A stretch of 64,000 nt of DNA from Microvirga alba (GTDB taxonomy: Bacteria; Pseudomonadota; Alphaproteobacteria; Rhizobiales; Beijerinckiaceae), in contig NZ_JADQDO010000001.1 of NCBI RefSeq assembly GCF_015694465.1, forward strand, positions 620,001-684,000, read 5' to 3'. This document shows positions 41,344 to 48,472 of this stretch, in pieces. A model generated the notes under the pieces. The model made no database searches, had not been told where the DNA came from, and worked only from the letters and a program-made list of their open reading frames with translations. The translations under genes were made by a program, and so were the position numbers. Position 1 is the stretch's first letter; each line of letters begins with the position of its first letter.

Positions 41344-41994
41344 GTGACCGCTCAACCCAATCCCTTCGCGCCCCATTGGCTGATCCGCGACATCGTTATC
41401 GGATCGCATATTCCCGCGGCGGGGCCGGGCAATCTGCTCTTCATCGGCGATTCCATCGTCGAGGGATTCTACTGGAACCGGATCGGTTCGCTTCCCGTCA
41501 TCAATGCCGGTTATTCCGGCATCTGGACCGAGGCGCTGGAGCCCAAGGTGCCGCGCCTCGTTGAGGTCGCGCGCCCACGCCTCGTCGCGCTTCTCGTCGG
41601 CACGAACGACGCCAAGAAGGGCCGCACCGAGAGCGACCTCGATGCGGTCGCGACGCTGTTCGAGCGCATCGTTGAGCATGCGGAAAAAGCGGGCGTGCCC
41701 TTCATCGTCATGACGCCTCCACCGGTGGAAAAAGACAAGCGTCTGACGAGTTTCTACTCGGTCGACGCCATGGGCTCCTTGAGCCGCCGCATCATACGGA
41801 TCGCCGAGCGCCACGGCGCAGGCATGGTCGACATGCATGGCGCGTTCGCGGACGAGAACGGGGAGGCGAAGGCCGGCGTGACCACGGATGGCATTCACTT
41901 GTCGTCGCAGGCCTATCGCGCGATGCACGACATGCTCGAACGCGAAGTCATCAACAGGGCGGAAGCCGGCTCGGCAGAGTTCCAGGGTCTCTGA
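41344..41994 (+). CDS. SGNH/GDSL hydrolase
   Basis: A 216-residue esterase-type hydrolase with the four SGNH blocks: Ser37 (FIGDSIVEG), Gly in INAGYSGIW, Asn88 (VGTNDAKKG) and Asp182/His185 (TTDGIHLSS). No signal peptide, so it acts in the cytoplasm. It begins with GTG at 41344. The substrate is unknown; thioesters, acyl esters and carbohydrate acetyl esters are family possibilities. Confidence 0.88.
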   Translation: MTAQPNPFAPHWLIRDIVIGSHIPAAGPGNLLFIGDSIVEGFYWNRIGSLPVINAGYSGIWTEALEPKVPRLVEVARPRLVALLVGTNDAKKGRTESDLDAVATLFERIVEHAEKAGVPFIVMTPPPVEKDKRLTSFYSVDAMGSLSRRIIRIAERHGAGMVDMHGAFADENGEAKAGVTTDGIHLSSQAYRAMHDMLEREVINRAEAGSAEFQGL

Positions 41995-42050
41995 AGCGCC
42001 AGCGAAAGCCGGTCTGGCGAAAACACCAAACGTGTTGTAATGTAATCCGG

Positions 42051-42076
42051 CTGGCTGGTTCATCAGCCAGTCTTGT
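42051..42076 (+). terminator. Terminator-like hairpin
   Basis: CTGGCTG (42051-42057) pairs with CAGCCAG (42064-42070), followed by TCTTGTC. It lies 57 bp after the SGNH hydrolase stop. Confidence 0.5.
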
Positions 42077-42171
42077 CATCAACCGCAGCCGAAGGAGGCG
42101 TCACATGTCCTTGCATTTTGCTCCATGCGCACACGCCGCATCCCTTCACCCCATTCAAGCTGCAGGTTTCG

Positions 42172-42363
42172 ATGAAGCAGATCACGCTTTCCCTTATCTG
42201 GTTGACTATTCGGATTGACATTATCCCGGCCGCTTTCGAGCGCGCGACCAAGCCAAAGTCTACGAAGACCCTTTCTCCGTCTGAGTTGAATGCAGCGTTT
42301 CGAACAACGCTCAGCCCTCATTTGCTCAAGGACATCGGAGGGGATGGCAGCCAGAGCGACTGA
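42172..42363 (+). CDS. Possible small DUF1127-like protein
   Basis: A 63-residue frame starting MKQITLSLIWLTIRIDIIPA and containing LSPSELNAAF and a LSPHLLKDIGGD ending. The last segment is reminiscent of the LxxHxLkDIGL ending of small DUF1127 proteins. The ribosome site is weak (GCAGG). It would fill an otherwise empty 400-bp gap; a non-coding reading is equally possible. Confidence 0.35.
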   Translation: MKQITLSLIWLTIRIDIIPAAFERATKPKSTKTLSPSELNAAFRTTLSPHLLKDIGGDGSQSD

Positions 42364-42394
42364 CGATCGCCTTATCGCCAGAACAGATCGGCCT

Positions 42395-43801
42395 TCAGGG
42401 AATTTCATAGACGGAGAGTTCGTCATGAATTCCCCGTAAGGCCGTCTTCTGCGCGACCGGATGCAAGCCTTGCATCTCGATGAGTTTCGAGGCTTTCGGG
42501 TCCTCAATCACAGTGCCCGTCGCGAAGATGGAACGCGACGCGGCAAGGTGCTGGACTCGTGAGGCGACGTTCACCGTCTGGCCGAAATAATCCTGCCGGT
42601 CGTTGAGCATCACCGCGAGGCAAGGACCTTCGTGAATGCCGATCTTGAGCAACAGGTCCTCCTTGCCGCGCTGCGCGTTCAGGTCGCGCATGGCCTCCCG
42701 CATCCGCAAGGCGGCGGAGAGCGCGTGATCGGGCGTCGGAAACGTCGCCATCACCGCGTCTCCGATGGTCTTCACCACCGCTCCGGCCTCCGACGCCACG
42801 ATCTCATTCAGGACCTTGAAATGCGCGCGCACGAGATCGTACGCGACGAGATCGCCGACACGCTCATAGAGTTCGGTCGAGCCTTTCAGATCGGTGAAGA
42901 GGAAGGTGAGGCTCGTGATCTTCAGGCGCTGGTCGATGTCGAGCGTCTCGGTGCGATAGATATCGCGAAAGGTCTGGTTGGTGAGCAGTCGGTTGGCCGT
43001 CAGAAACGGCCTGCGCCGCCCGAGGAGACGGTGCAGTTTGTCGTTGGCGATCCAGACAGCGGGCAGCACCCGCTTCGTTGTTCGGTTCTCCAACGAGAGG
43101 CGCAACGGCCCGGGGCGCAGCTCGATCGCATCATGCGGCGCGTTGGCCTCGTTGAAGACGACGGAGAGGTTCTGTCGCTCGCGCGTGGGTTCGCCCTTGA
43201 CGTCGATGAACTGCGCCAGATGCGTGACCGGATCGAACACGATGACGAATTCGGCCGGGAGCTGAAGCGACAACAACGCCCGCTCGCCCGGCGGCAGCTC
43301 GACGGAATCGAGAACGATCTCCTCAAGCTCGTGTTCGAGGTCGTCGGGCAGATCGACGCCGGAGCACCAGAAGAGCTGCCGGTCGTAATCCCACATGGAC
43401 AGCTTGTCGGGATCGTGCGCCGCAATTCTCCGGATCCTCGGGCTGATCGTGAAGGTCACCTCGACCATTTCGTCGAGGGTCGGTTCGTACCCGGCGGCGC
43501 AGAGCGTGCAATTGTAATGCGCCTGCCTGACCGATTTGAGGCTCGTGCCCGCATCGAGCACCCCGCCGCAAGCGGGGCACAGGACGTTCCACGACAGCTC
43601 AAAGATCCCCAGCTGCGCCGCATGGAGGAAGGCCGCAATGGTTCCCTCCTCATCGAGCCCATGCAGGGCCGCCAATGCGAGGACATTGATGCGGTTCAAT
43701 GCGACATCCGGTGCATCCCGGATCAGGGTCTCGATCGTAGCCACGACCTTGGGGTCGGCCGAGCCTCGCAAGACCGCTAGAAGCTTGTCATCTCCACTCA
43801 T
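42395..43801 (-). CDS. Class III adenylate/guanylate cyclase with zinc-ribbon N-terminal region
   Basis: A 468-residue protein. The N-terminal ~280 residues form a DUF5939-like region with a four-cysteine zinc ribbon (Cys75/Cys78 in CPAC, Cys98/Cys101 in CTLC). The C-terminal catalytic domain has both metal aspartates, Asp304 (FTDLKGST) and Asp348 (IGDAVMATF), the ATP-type Lys344 (VVKTIGDA), and the LKIGIHEGPCLAV and YFGQTVNVASRV motifs. It should make cAMP from ATP in the cytoplasm. No membrane spans, so activation must come through the N-terminal domain or a partner. Confidence 0.88.
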   Translation of the reverse strand: MSGDDKLLAVLRGSADPKVVATIETLIRDAPDVALNRINVLALAALHGLDEEGTIAAFLHAAQLGIFELSWNVLCPACGGVLDAGTSLKSVRQAHYNCTLCAAGYEPTLDEMVEVTFTISPRIRRIAAHDPDKLSMWDYDRQLFWCSGVDLPDDLEHELEEIVLDSVELPPGERALLSLQLPAEFVIVFDPVTHLAQFIDVKGEPTRERQNLSVVFNEANAPHDAIELRPGPLRLSLENRTTKRVLPAVWIANDKLHRLLGRRRPFLTANRLLTNQTFRDIYRTETLDIDQRLKITSLTFLFTDLKGSTELYERVGDLVAYDLVRAHFKVLNEIVASEAGAVVKTIGDAVMATFPTPDHALSAALRMREAMRDLNAQRGKEDLLLKIGIHEGPCLAVMLNDRQDYFGQTVNVASRVQHLAASRSIFATGTVIEDPKASKLIEMQGLHPVAQKTALRGIHDELSVYEIP

Positions 43802-43930
43802 GATGCGGCCTCCTTGGCTCTGCGAGACCGGCGAAGAGGGCCATGCGCCACTGTCGTCCGGATAGGGAGGAACGCTATCGACGGCACCTAAATACCGGAG
43901 AATGGTGGAGATTTTGTGGTCCGGCTCGCG

Positions 43931-44344
43931 CTAAGCGACGCCCAACGCGTTCGCATAGCGGTTGGCGACCCGCATCTGCCAGAAGCACAGAACCGGCGTG
44001 ACCACGAGTTCCAGCGCAAGCCCGCCGATCATGAAGAGTGACGGAACGCCGGTGAAGGCGAGTCCGGTCAGCCGACCCAGCCCTCCGATCACCACCAGGA
44101 GGGTCAGGATCCGAAAACGATTGGTCTTCAATTCGATGCCCGGTACCGTGCTCCAGAAACACAGGCCGATACCGAGCAGGAGGCCTGAAAGAAAGCGGAA
44201 GTGGCTGTCTGCCGAGATGCTGACCGTGTCGCCGGTCAGCGCCTGCCCGAACAAGACACCGTAGAGCCCCACCGCCACCGGAAGGATCGCCAAAACGGCG
44301 ACCGTCTGCTGCAAGACTTTGCGTTCCCGCTCCATGTGCGCCAT
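43931..44344 (-). CDS. DUF4345-like inner-membrane protein
   Basis: A 137-residue protein with four helices (LQQTVAVLAILPVAVGLYGV, LSGLLLGIGLCFWS, ILTLLVVIGGLGRLTGLAF, LFMIGGLALELVVTPVLCFW). The GxxFRFLSGLLLGIGL-like helix pair and R-LTLL pattern match the DUF4345 family. ATG 44344 has GAGGAG; ATG 44392 is unsupported. Function unknown. Confidence 0.72.
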   Translation of the reverse strand: MAHMERERKVLQQTVAVLAILPVAVGLYGVLFGQALTGDTVSISADSHFRFLSGLLLGIGLCFWSTVPGIELKTNRFRILTLLVVIGGLGRLTGLAFTGVPSLFMIGGLALELVVTPVLCFWQMRVANRYANALGVA

Positions 44345-44434
44345 CGAATCGCTCCTCACTTGAGATTCTGGTCCTTCCGATGCGTGAATCAATCGGTTAG
44401 GTTTCCGTCACCCTCATTAGGCATAGGTTGATTC

Positions 44435-45076
44435 ATGTCGGCACGTTTCGAACTTCACGGCACTTTTCTGTCCGGCCCGACCTACAAGGTCGGCCTCATG
44501 CTGTCTTTGGCGGGCGAGCCGTTCGACTACGTGCACGTGAACCTGCGCGAAGGCGAGCATAAGCAGCCGGATTATGTCTCGAAGCAGCGTTATGGGCAGG
44601 TGCCGCTCCTGATCGACAAGTCGAACGGACGCCAGCTCTGCCAATCGGCAGCGATCCTCGAATATCTGGCGGACAAGATCGGGAAATTCGGCGGCGCGAC
44701 GCTCGATGAGCGCCTCGAGGTGCGCGAGTGGCTCTATTGGGATTTCGACCGCCTCGCGCCGCCGATCTATCGCACGCGCGCCATCAAGGCCGGATACCGC
44801 AAGGGCGGTCCGGAAATCCTCGAAATGTGCGCCGCCGAAGGCGCGCTCGCGCTCGCAACGCTCGACCGGCACCTGGCCGGCAAGAACTGGATCGTCGGGG
44901 AGGGCGTTACCATCGCCGATATCGACATCTACGGCGTGCTCGCTTATGCGGCTGAAGGCGGGTTCGATCTGAGCGGCTACGTCAATGTCACCGCCTGGAT
45001 GAAGCGCATGGAAGCACAGGCAGGTTTTGGCGCGCAGCCGGGGCTTCTGCCTTCGGCTTCTCGCGAGGCCGCATGA
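44435..45076 (+). CDS. Glutathione S-transferase
   Basis: A 213-residue GST. The N-terminal thioredoxin-fold domain includes SGPTYKVGLMLSLAGEPFDY, GQVPLLIDKSNGRQLCQSAA and the gamma-Glu-binding QSAAILEYLADK. The C-terminal helical domain contains LAGKNWIVGEGVTIADIDIY, the conserved N-capping Asp region. Likely a soluble detoxification or thiol-transfer enzyme. Its stop overlaps the next gene's ATG by four bases. Confidence 0.9.
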   Translation: MSARFELHGTFLSGPTYKVGLMLSLAGEPFDYVHVNLREGEHKQPDYVSKQRYGQVPLLIDKSNGRQLCQSAAILEYLADKIGKFGGATLDERLEVREWLYWDFDRLAPPIYRTRAIKAGYRKGGPEILEMCAAEGALALATLDRHLAGKNWIVGEGVTIADIDIYGVLAYAAEGGFDLSGYVNVTAWMKRMEAQAGFGAQPGLLPSASREAA

Positions 45077-45531
45077 GCGAACTTTCGTTTCGCGAAGCGA
45101 CGTCCGCAGACCTCGAGGCGATCATTCGCCTCCACGAAGAGGACGAGCTGGGCTCGCATGGCGATGCCTGGACGCCCGCGAACCGGCCCGCCTACGAGGC
45201 GGCTTTCGCGGCGATTGCGGCGAGCGAGGCGAACAAGCTTTTCGTCGCTGTCTTGGATGGTGAGATCGTCGGAACGTTCCAGCTCACCTTCATCCCCAAC
45301 CTGACGGGTCGGGGCGCTGTGCGGGTGAAGGTGGAGAGCGTGAAGGTCAGGGCGGCGAAGCGCTCGCTCGGCATCGGCGCGCAGATGATGGCTTTCGCGG
45401 AGGAGGAGGCCCGTCGGGGCGGAGCCGCCATGCTCGAACTCTCCTCCAACAAGACCCGCAAGGACGCGCACCGGTTCTACGAGCGGATCGGGTTCTCACG
45501 CAGCCACGAGGGCTTCAAGAAGAAGGTTTAG
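45073..45531 (+). CDS. GNAT family N-acetyltransferase
   Basis: A 152-residue acetyltransferase. The acetyl-CoA loop is RSLGIGAQMMAFAEEEARR (R/Q-x-x-G-x-G/A type), preceded by the strand VRVKVESVKVRA and followed by LELSSNKTRKDAHRFYERIG, a classic GNAT C-terminus. It overlaps the GST gene (ATGA), so the two are co-translated. The acceptor substrate is unknown. Confidence 0.9.
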   Translation: MSELSFREATSADLEAIIRLHEEDELGSHGDAWTPANRPAYEAAFAAIAASEANKLFVAVLDGEIVGTFQLTFIPNLTGRGAVRVKVESVKVRAAKRSLGIGAQMMAFAEEEARRGGAAMLELSSNKTRKDAHRFYERIGFSRSHEGFKKKV

Positions 45532-45563
45532 GCCGCGATGGATCGCGCCTCGACCTCTCCACC

Positions 45564-45665
45564 CATCATCCCGGGGCCGCGTCAGCGGAACCCGGGATCG
45601 GCTGCCGAAAGTGGCGCCATTCTCGTCCTGCAATCCCGGATCGCCTTGACGGCGTCCGGAATGAC
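45564..45665. repeat. Intergenic CCCGG-type palindromic repeat
   Basis: CATCATCCCGGG near the left end and CCGGAATGAC at the right, with inner CCCGGGAT/ATCCCGG elements, form nested inverted repeats like those at 48261 and 51065. It lies between the convergent GNAT and PsiF-like genes. Confidence 0.6.
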
Positions 45666-45697
45666 AAGAGGTGAGCTGGGGTGAATGGATGGCGGCC

Positions 45698-45949
45698 CTA
45701 CGCCTTTCCGGCCTTCAATCGCGTGTTGCACTCGCTCCAGAATTGCGGCCACTTGGCATCCTTGGCGACCTTGCCGCTGGACTTCGCTTCCTTCCACTCG
45801 ACGCTGCATTTGTGCATGCGCTCGCGGGCGGCGAGTTGGCCTGCAGTCGGCTCCTTCTTCGGCGCGGTCTCGGCGAGGGCCTGAATCGGCCATGCGAGCG
45901 ACAGCGCGGCCGTGGCGGCAAGAGCGGTGCGGAGGATACGATTGGTCAT
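45698..45949 (-). CDS. Small PsiF-like exported protein
   Basis: An 83-residue protein with a signal peptide (LRTALAATAALSLAWPIQALA). The mature part has one PsiF-like unit (LAARERMHKCSVEWKEAK, then WPQFWSECNTRLK) with a conserved Cys pair likely forming a disulfide. PsiF proteins are phosphate-starvation induced in enterics, but their role is unknown. Confidence 0.75.
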   Translation of the reverse strand: MTNRILRTALAATAALSLAWPIQALAETAPKKEPTAGQLAARERMHKCSVEWKEAKSSGKVAKDAKWPQFWSECNTRLKAGKA

Positions 45950-46136
45950 GGAAACTCCCTTACGCCTTCAGGTCGAGGCTCGTGCATATCTCATTATGAA
46001 ACATTGAAACATGCAAGGGTAGCGTAGGAGCCATGCGGCCTATCCACTGCCTTCCTCGCTGGAGTAGTGATCCGATCCATCATATGTCTTAGCTTCGGCA
46101 TCCGACCCGATGTCATGAACCTTGAAGAGGCGTTTT

Positions 46137-46844
46137 ATGGCGGCTTCCGCTCAACAGCCCATTGATCTCTACTATTGGCCGACCCCGAACGGATGGAAGG
46201 TCACCATCATGCTCGAGGAGACGGGGCTGCCCTATACGGTTCACCCGGTGAATATCGGCAAGGGCGATCAGTTCAAGCCGGAATTCCTGGCGATCTCGCC
46301 CAACAACAAGATGCCCGCCATCGTCGATCCCAACGGGCCCGACGGCAAACCGATCTCCGTGTTCGAATCCGGCGCGATCCTGCAATATCTCGGCCGCAAG
46401 ACCGGCAAGTTCTATCCTCGGGACGAGCGCAAGCGCGCCGAGGTCGATCAGTGGCTGTTCTGGCAGATGGGCGGCTTCGGCCCCATGCTCGGACAGACCC
46501 ACCATTTCCGCATCTATGCGCCTGAAAAGATCCCCTACGCCATCGACCGCTATACCAACGAGGCGAACCGGCTCTACGGCGTGCTCAACAAGCAGCTGGC
46601 GAGCCATGAATTCGTCGCGGGCGAATATTCCATCGCCGACATGGCGATCGTGCCTTGGGCGAAGCTCTGGGAACGCCAGGGCCAGAATATCGGGGACTTC
46701 CCGCATGTGAAGCGCTGGCTCGACACCGTGCTCGCTCGCCCGGCGGTCCAGCGGGGCGTTGCTGTCAGCGCGGAGGATCGCGGCCAGACCGATCTGACGG
46801 ACCCGAAGGTCCAGGCCGTGCTGTTCGGCCAGCGGGCGCGATAA
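46137..46844 (+). CDS. Glutathione S-transferase, disulfide-bond oxidoreductase (YghU/YfcG) type
   Basis: A 235-residue nu-class GST-like enzyme. Its N-terminus is IDLYYWPTPNGWKVTIMLEE, with the diagnostic TPNG motif that replaces the catalytic Tyr/Ser/Cys. It continues with FLAISPNNKMPAIVDPNGPD, SVFESGAILQYLGRKTGKF and a C-terminal EYSIADMAIVPW helix. The E. coli homologues reduce disulfides using two glutathiones. ATG 46137 has GAGGCG six bases upstream. Confidence 0.9.
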   Translation: MAASAQQPIDLYYWPTPNGWKVTIMLEETGLPYTVHPVNIGKGDQFKPEFLAISPNNKMPAIVDPNGPDGKPISVFESGAILQYLGRKTGKFYPRDERKRAEVDQWLFWQMGGFGPMLGQTHHFRIYAPEKIPYAIDRYTNEANRLYGVLNKQLASHEFVAGEYSIADMAIVPWAKLWERQGQNIGDFPHVKRWLDTVLARPAVQRGVAVSAEDRGQTDLTDPKVQAVLFGQRAR

Positions 46845-46938
46845 GGCTTCACACGCGGGTATCCCGGACGCCGTAAGGCGGTCCGGGGTTCCGCTGCGCG
46901 ACCCGGTATCAGGGGACACAAGGAGGAACCCAGCGCAG

Positions 46939-47042
46939 CCTCATCCTGAGGAGCCGCCTAGCGGCGTCTCGAAGGACGAGGCGTTTCCAGTGGTCTCTGG
47001 ATCCTCCTTCGAGACGGGCCTATGGCCCTCCTCAGGATGAGG
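46939..47042. repeat. Rhizobiales-type intergenic palindromic repeat, copy 2
   Basis: CCTCATCCTGAGG (46939-46951) and CCTCAGGATGAGG (47030-47042) as outer arms, with inner arms GCGTCTCGAAGGACGAGG and CCTCCTTCGAGACG. It matches copy 1 at 33286-33392 over most of its length. It lies between the convergent GST and DUF2147 genes. Confidence 0.85.
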
Positions 47043-47078
47043 GGCGTGAGAGTGAAGACCAGTCCCCTCGTAAGCCCC

Positions 47079-47483
47079 TTAATTCACCTTCGACCAGGTC
47101 TGCGTCTTGCAGATCAGGCCGCCGAACACGCAGCCTGAGAGTTTCATGGCGTGGCCCTGAAAGCTCATCTTGCCGGTATAGGTCTTGCCGTCCTTGTAGT
47201 TGTAGAGCTGGCCCGAAAAGCCTTCGCCGGAGGGTTGGATATCGGTGATCATGTGGACACCGACGAGGCTGCGGTTCTTCAGGGATGCGTCCGGGTTGTT
47301 CACATCCTTGGGTTCGCCCTGAACGCTGATGATGGTGCCGCAATAGGCTGGACCGCATTTGGCGATCTTCACGCGGGTCTCGCCGCTTTCGCTCAGGTAG
47401 GTGCCGCTTGGGTCTGAGGATTGAGCCTGGGCCGTGCCGGTGACAAGCAGAAGGCCGAGAGCGGCGAGGGTGGCAGATTTCAT
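47079..47483 (-). CDS. DUF2147 exported protein
   Basis: A 134-residue secreted protein of the DUF2147 family. It has a signal peptide (LAALGLLLVTGTAQA), then GTYLSESGETRVKIAKCG, a Cys-rich start of the domain (CGPAYCGTI), the diagnostic GQLYNYKDGKTYTGKM and a C-terminal GCVFGGLICKTQTW. Members are periplasmic lipocalin-like proteins of unknown function. Confidence 0.87.
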   Translation of the reverse strand: MKSATLAALGLLLVTGTAQAQSSDPSGTYLSESGETRVKIAKCGPAYCGTIISVQGEPKDVNNPDASLKNRSLVGVHMITDIQPSGEGFSGQLYNYKDGKTYTGKMSFQGHAMKLSGCVFGGLICKTQTWSKVN

Positions 47484-47718
47484 GGTTCACTCCCGAAAAG
47501 TCGGTCTTCATCCGGACCGATCATAGGAACATTAGAGCATTTTCCTGAGAAGGGGATACTGGCGGCCTTTAAGAGGCGCGCTGGCCCCCTAACTTCCTGA
47601 GGATGATGCTTTCTCCTTAGGGCAGGCCTTCGCAAGCGCGAAAAGGCGCTTGAGGGCTACGGGGAGCGCGGCTATAAGCGCGGCACTTCCAACATTTTTC
47701 CCTCAAGAGTGAATAGTC

Positions 47719-48141
47719 ATGGCCATCGAGCGCACCTTCTCCATCCTCAAGCCCGACGCGACCGCGCGGAACCTGACCGGCGCCATCAATGCCGTCATCG
47801 AGAAGTCGGGCCTGCGCATCGTGGCGCAGAAGCGCATCCACATGAGCCGCCGCGAGGCCGAGACCTTCTACGCCGTCCACAAGGAGCGCCCCTTCTTCGG
47901 TGAGCTCGTGGACTTCATGATCTCCGGCCCGGTCGTCGTGCAGGTTCTCGAGGGCGAGGGCGCTGTGCTCCGCTACCGCGAAATCATGGGCGCCACCAAC
48001 CCGGAAAGCGCCGCTGACGGCACGATCCGCAAGCTCTACGCCAAGTCCATCGGCGAGAATTCGGTCCACGGCTCCGACAGCCAGGACAACGCCAAGATCG
48101 AAATCGCCCAGTTCTTCTCGGGCAACGAGATCGTCGGCTAA
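47719..48141 (+). CDS. ndk: Nucleoside diphosphate kinase
   Basis: A 140-residue enzyme that balances NTP pools by phosphate transfer through a phosphohistidine. The active-site His117 is in [12 protein letters not shown]. Other blocks are [38 protein letters not shown] and the nucleotide-binding [14 protein letters not shown]. It is followed by palindromic repeats and a strong terminator at 48417. Confidence 0.96.
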   Translation: MAIERTFSILKPDATARNLTGAINAVIEKSGLRIVAQKRIHMSRREAETFYAVHKERPFFGELVDFMISGPVVVQVLEGEGAVLRYREIMGATNPESAADGTIRKLYAKSIGENSVHGSDSQDNAKIEIAQFFSGNEIVG

Positions 48142-48260
48142 CGCCGACCCTTGTCATCTCCGGTGGTCCATAGGGCCGGGAAAGGGGATCCACGTCCACG
48201 CTCGGCGCTGGTGGATTCCCTTCCCTTCCGCTGCGCTCCGGCCGGGAATGACACGCTCAA

Positions 48261-48405
48261 CCGTCATTCCGGGCCGCGGAGCGGAGCCCGGAACCCATAG
48301 ACGTCAACGGGTACGAGTAAGACGCAACGGAGGACGCTGCTTCTTATCCTGGTCCGCTCGTGTTTATGGGTTCCGGGCTCTCGCTTCGCTCGCCCCGGAA
48401 TGACA
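48261..48405. repeat. Intergenic inverted repeat of the CATTCCGGG/CCCGGAATG type
   Basis: TCATTCCGGG... near 48264 and ...CCCCGGAATGACA at the right end form outer arms, with an inner GGAACCCATAGACG / TATGGGTTCC pair, giving a long hairpin-capable element of ~145 bp. A separate shorter repeat (GGCCGGGAA...TTCCC) lies at about 48170-48250. Confidence 0.75.
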
Positions 48406-48416
48406 TCGGATGATTG

Positions 48417-48444
48417 GGCCGCCTTCGGGCGGCCTTTTCGTTTT
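48417..48444 (+). terminator. Intrinsic terminator
   Basis: GGCCGCC (48417-48423), loop TTCG, GGCGGCC-type arm (48428-48434), then TTTTCGTTTT. A strong intrinsic terminator, either for ndk after the repeats or before the oxidoreductase gene. Confidence 0.85.
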
Positions 48445-48472
48445 ACGCATCATCCGCCATCATGCGCGCGCC

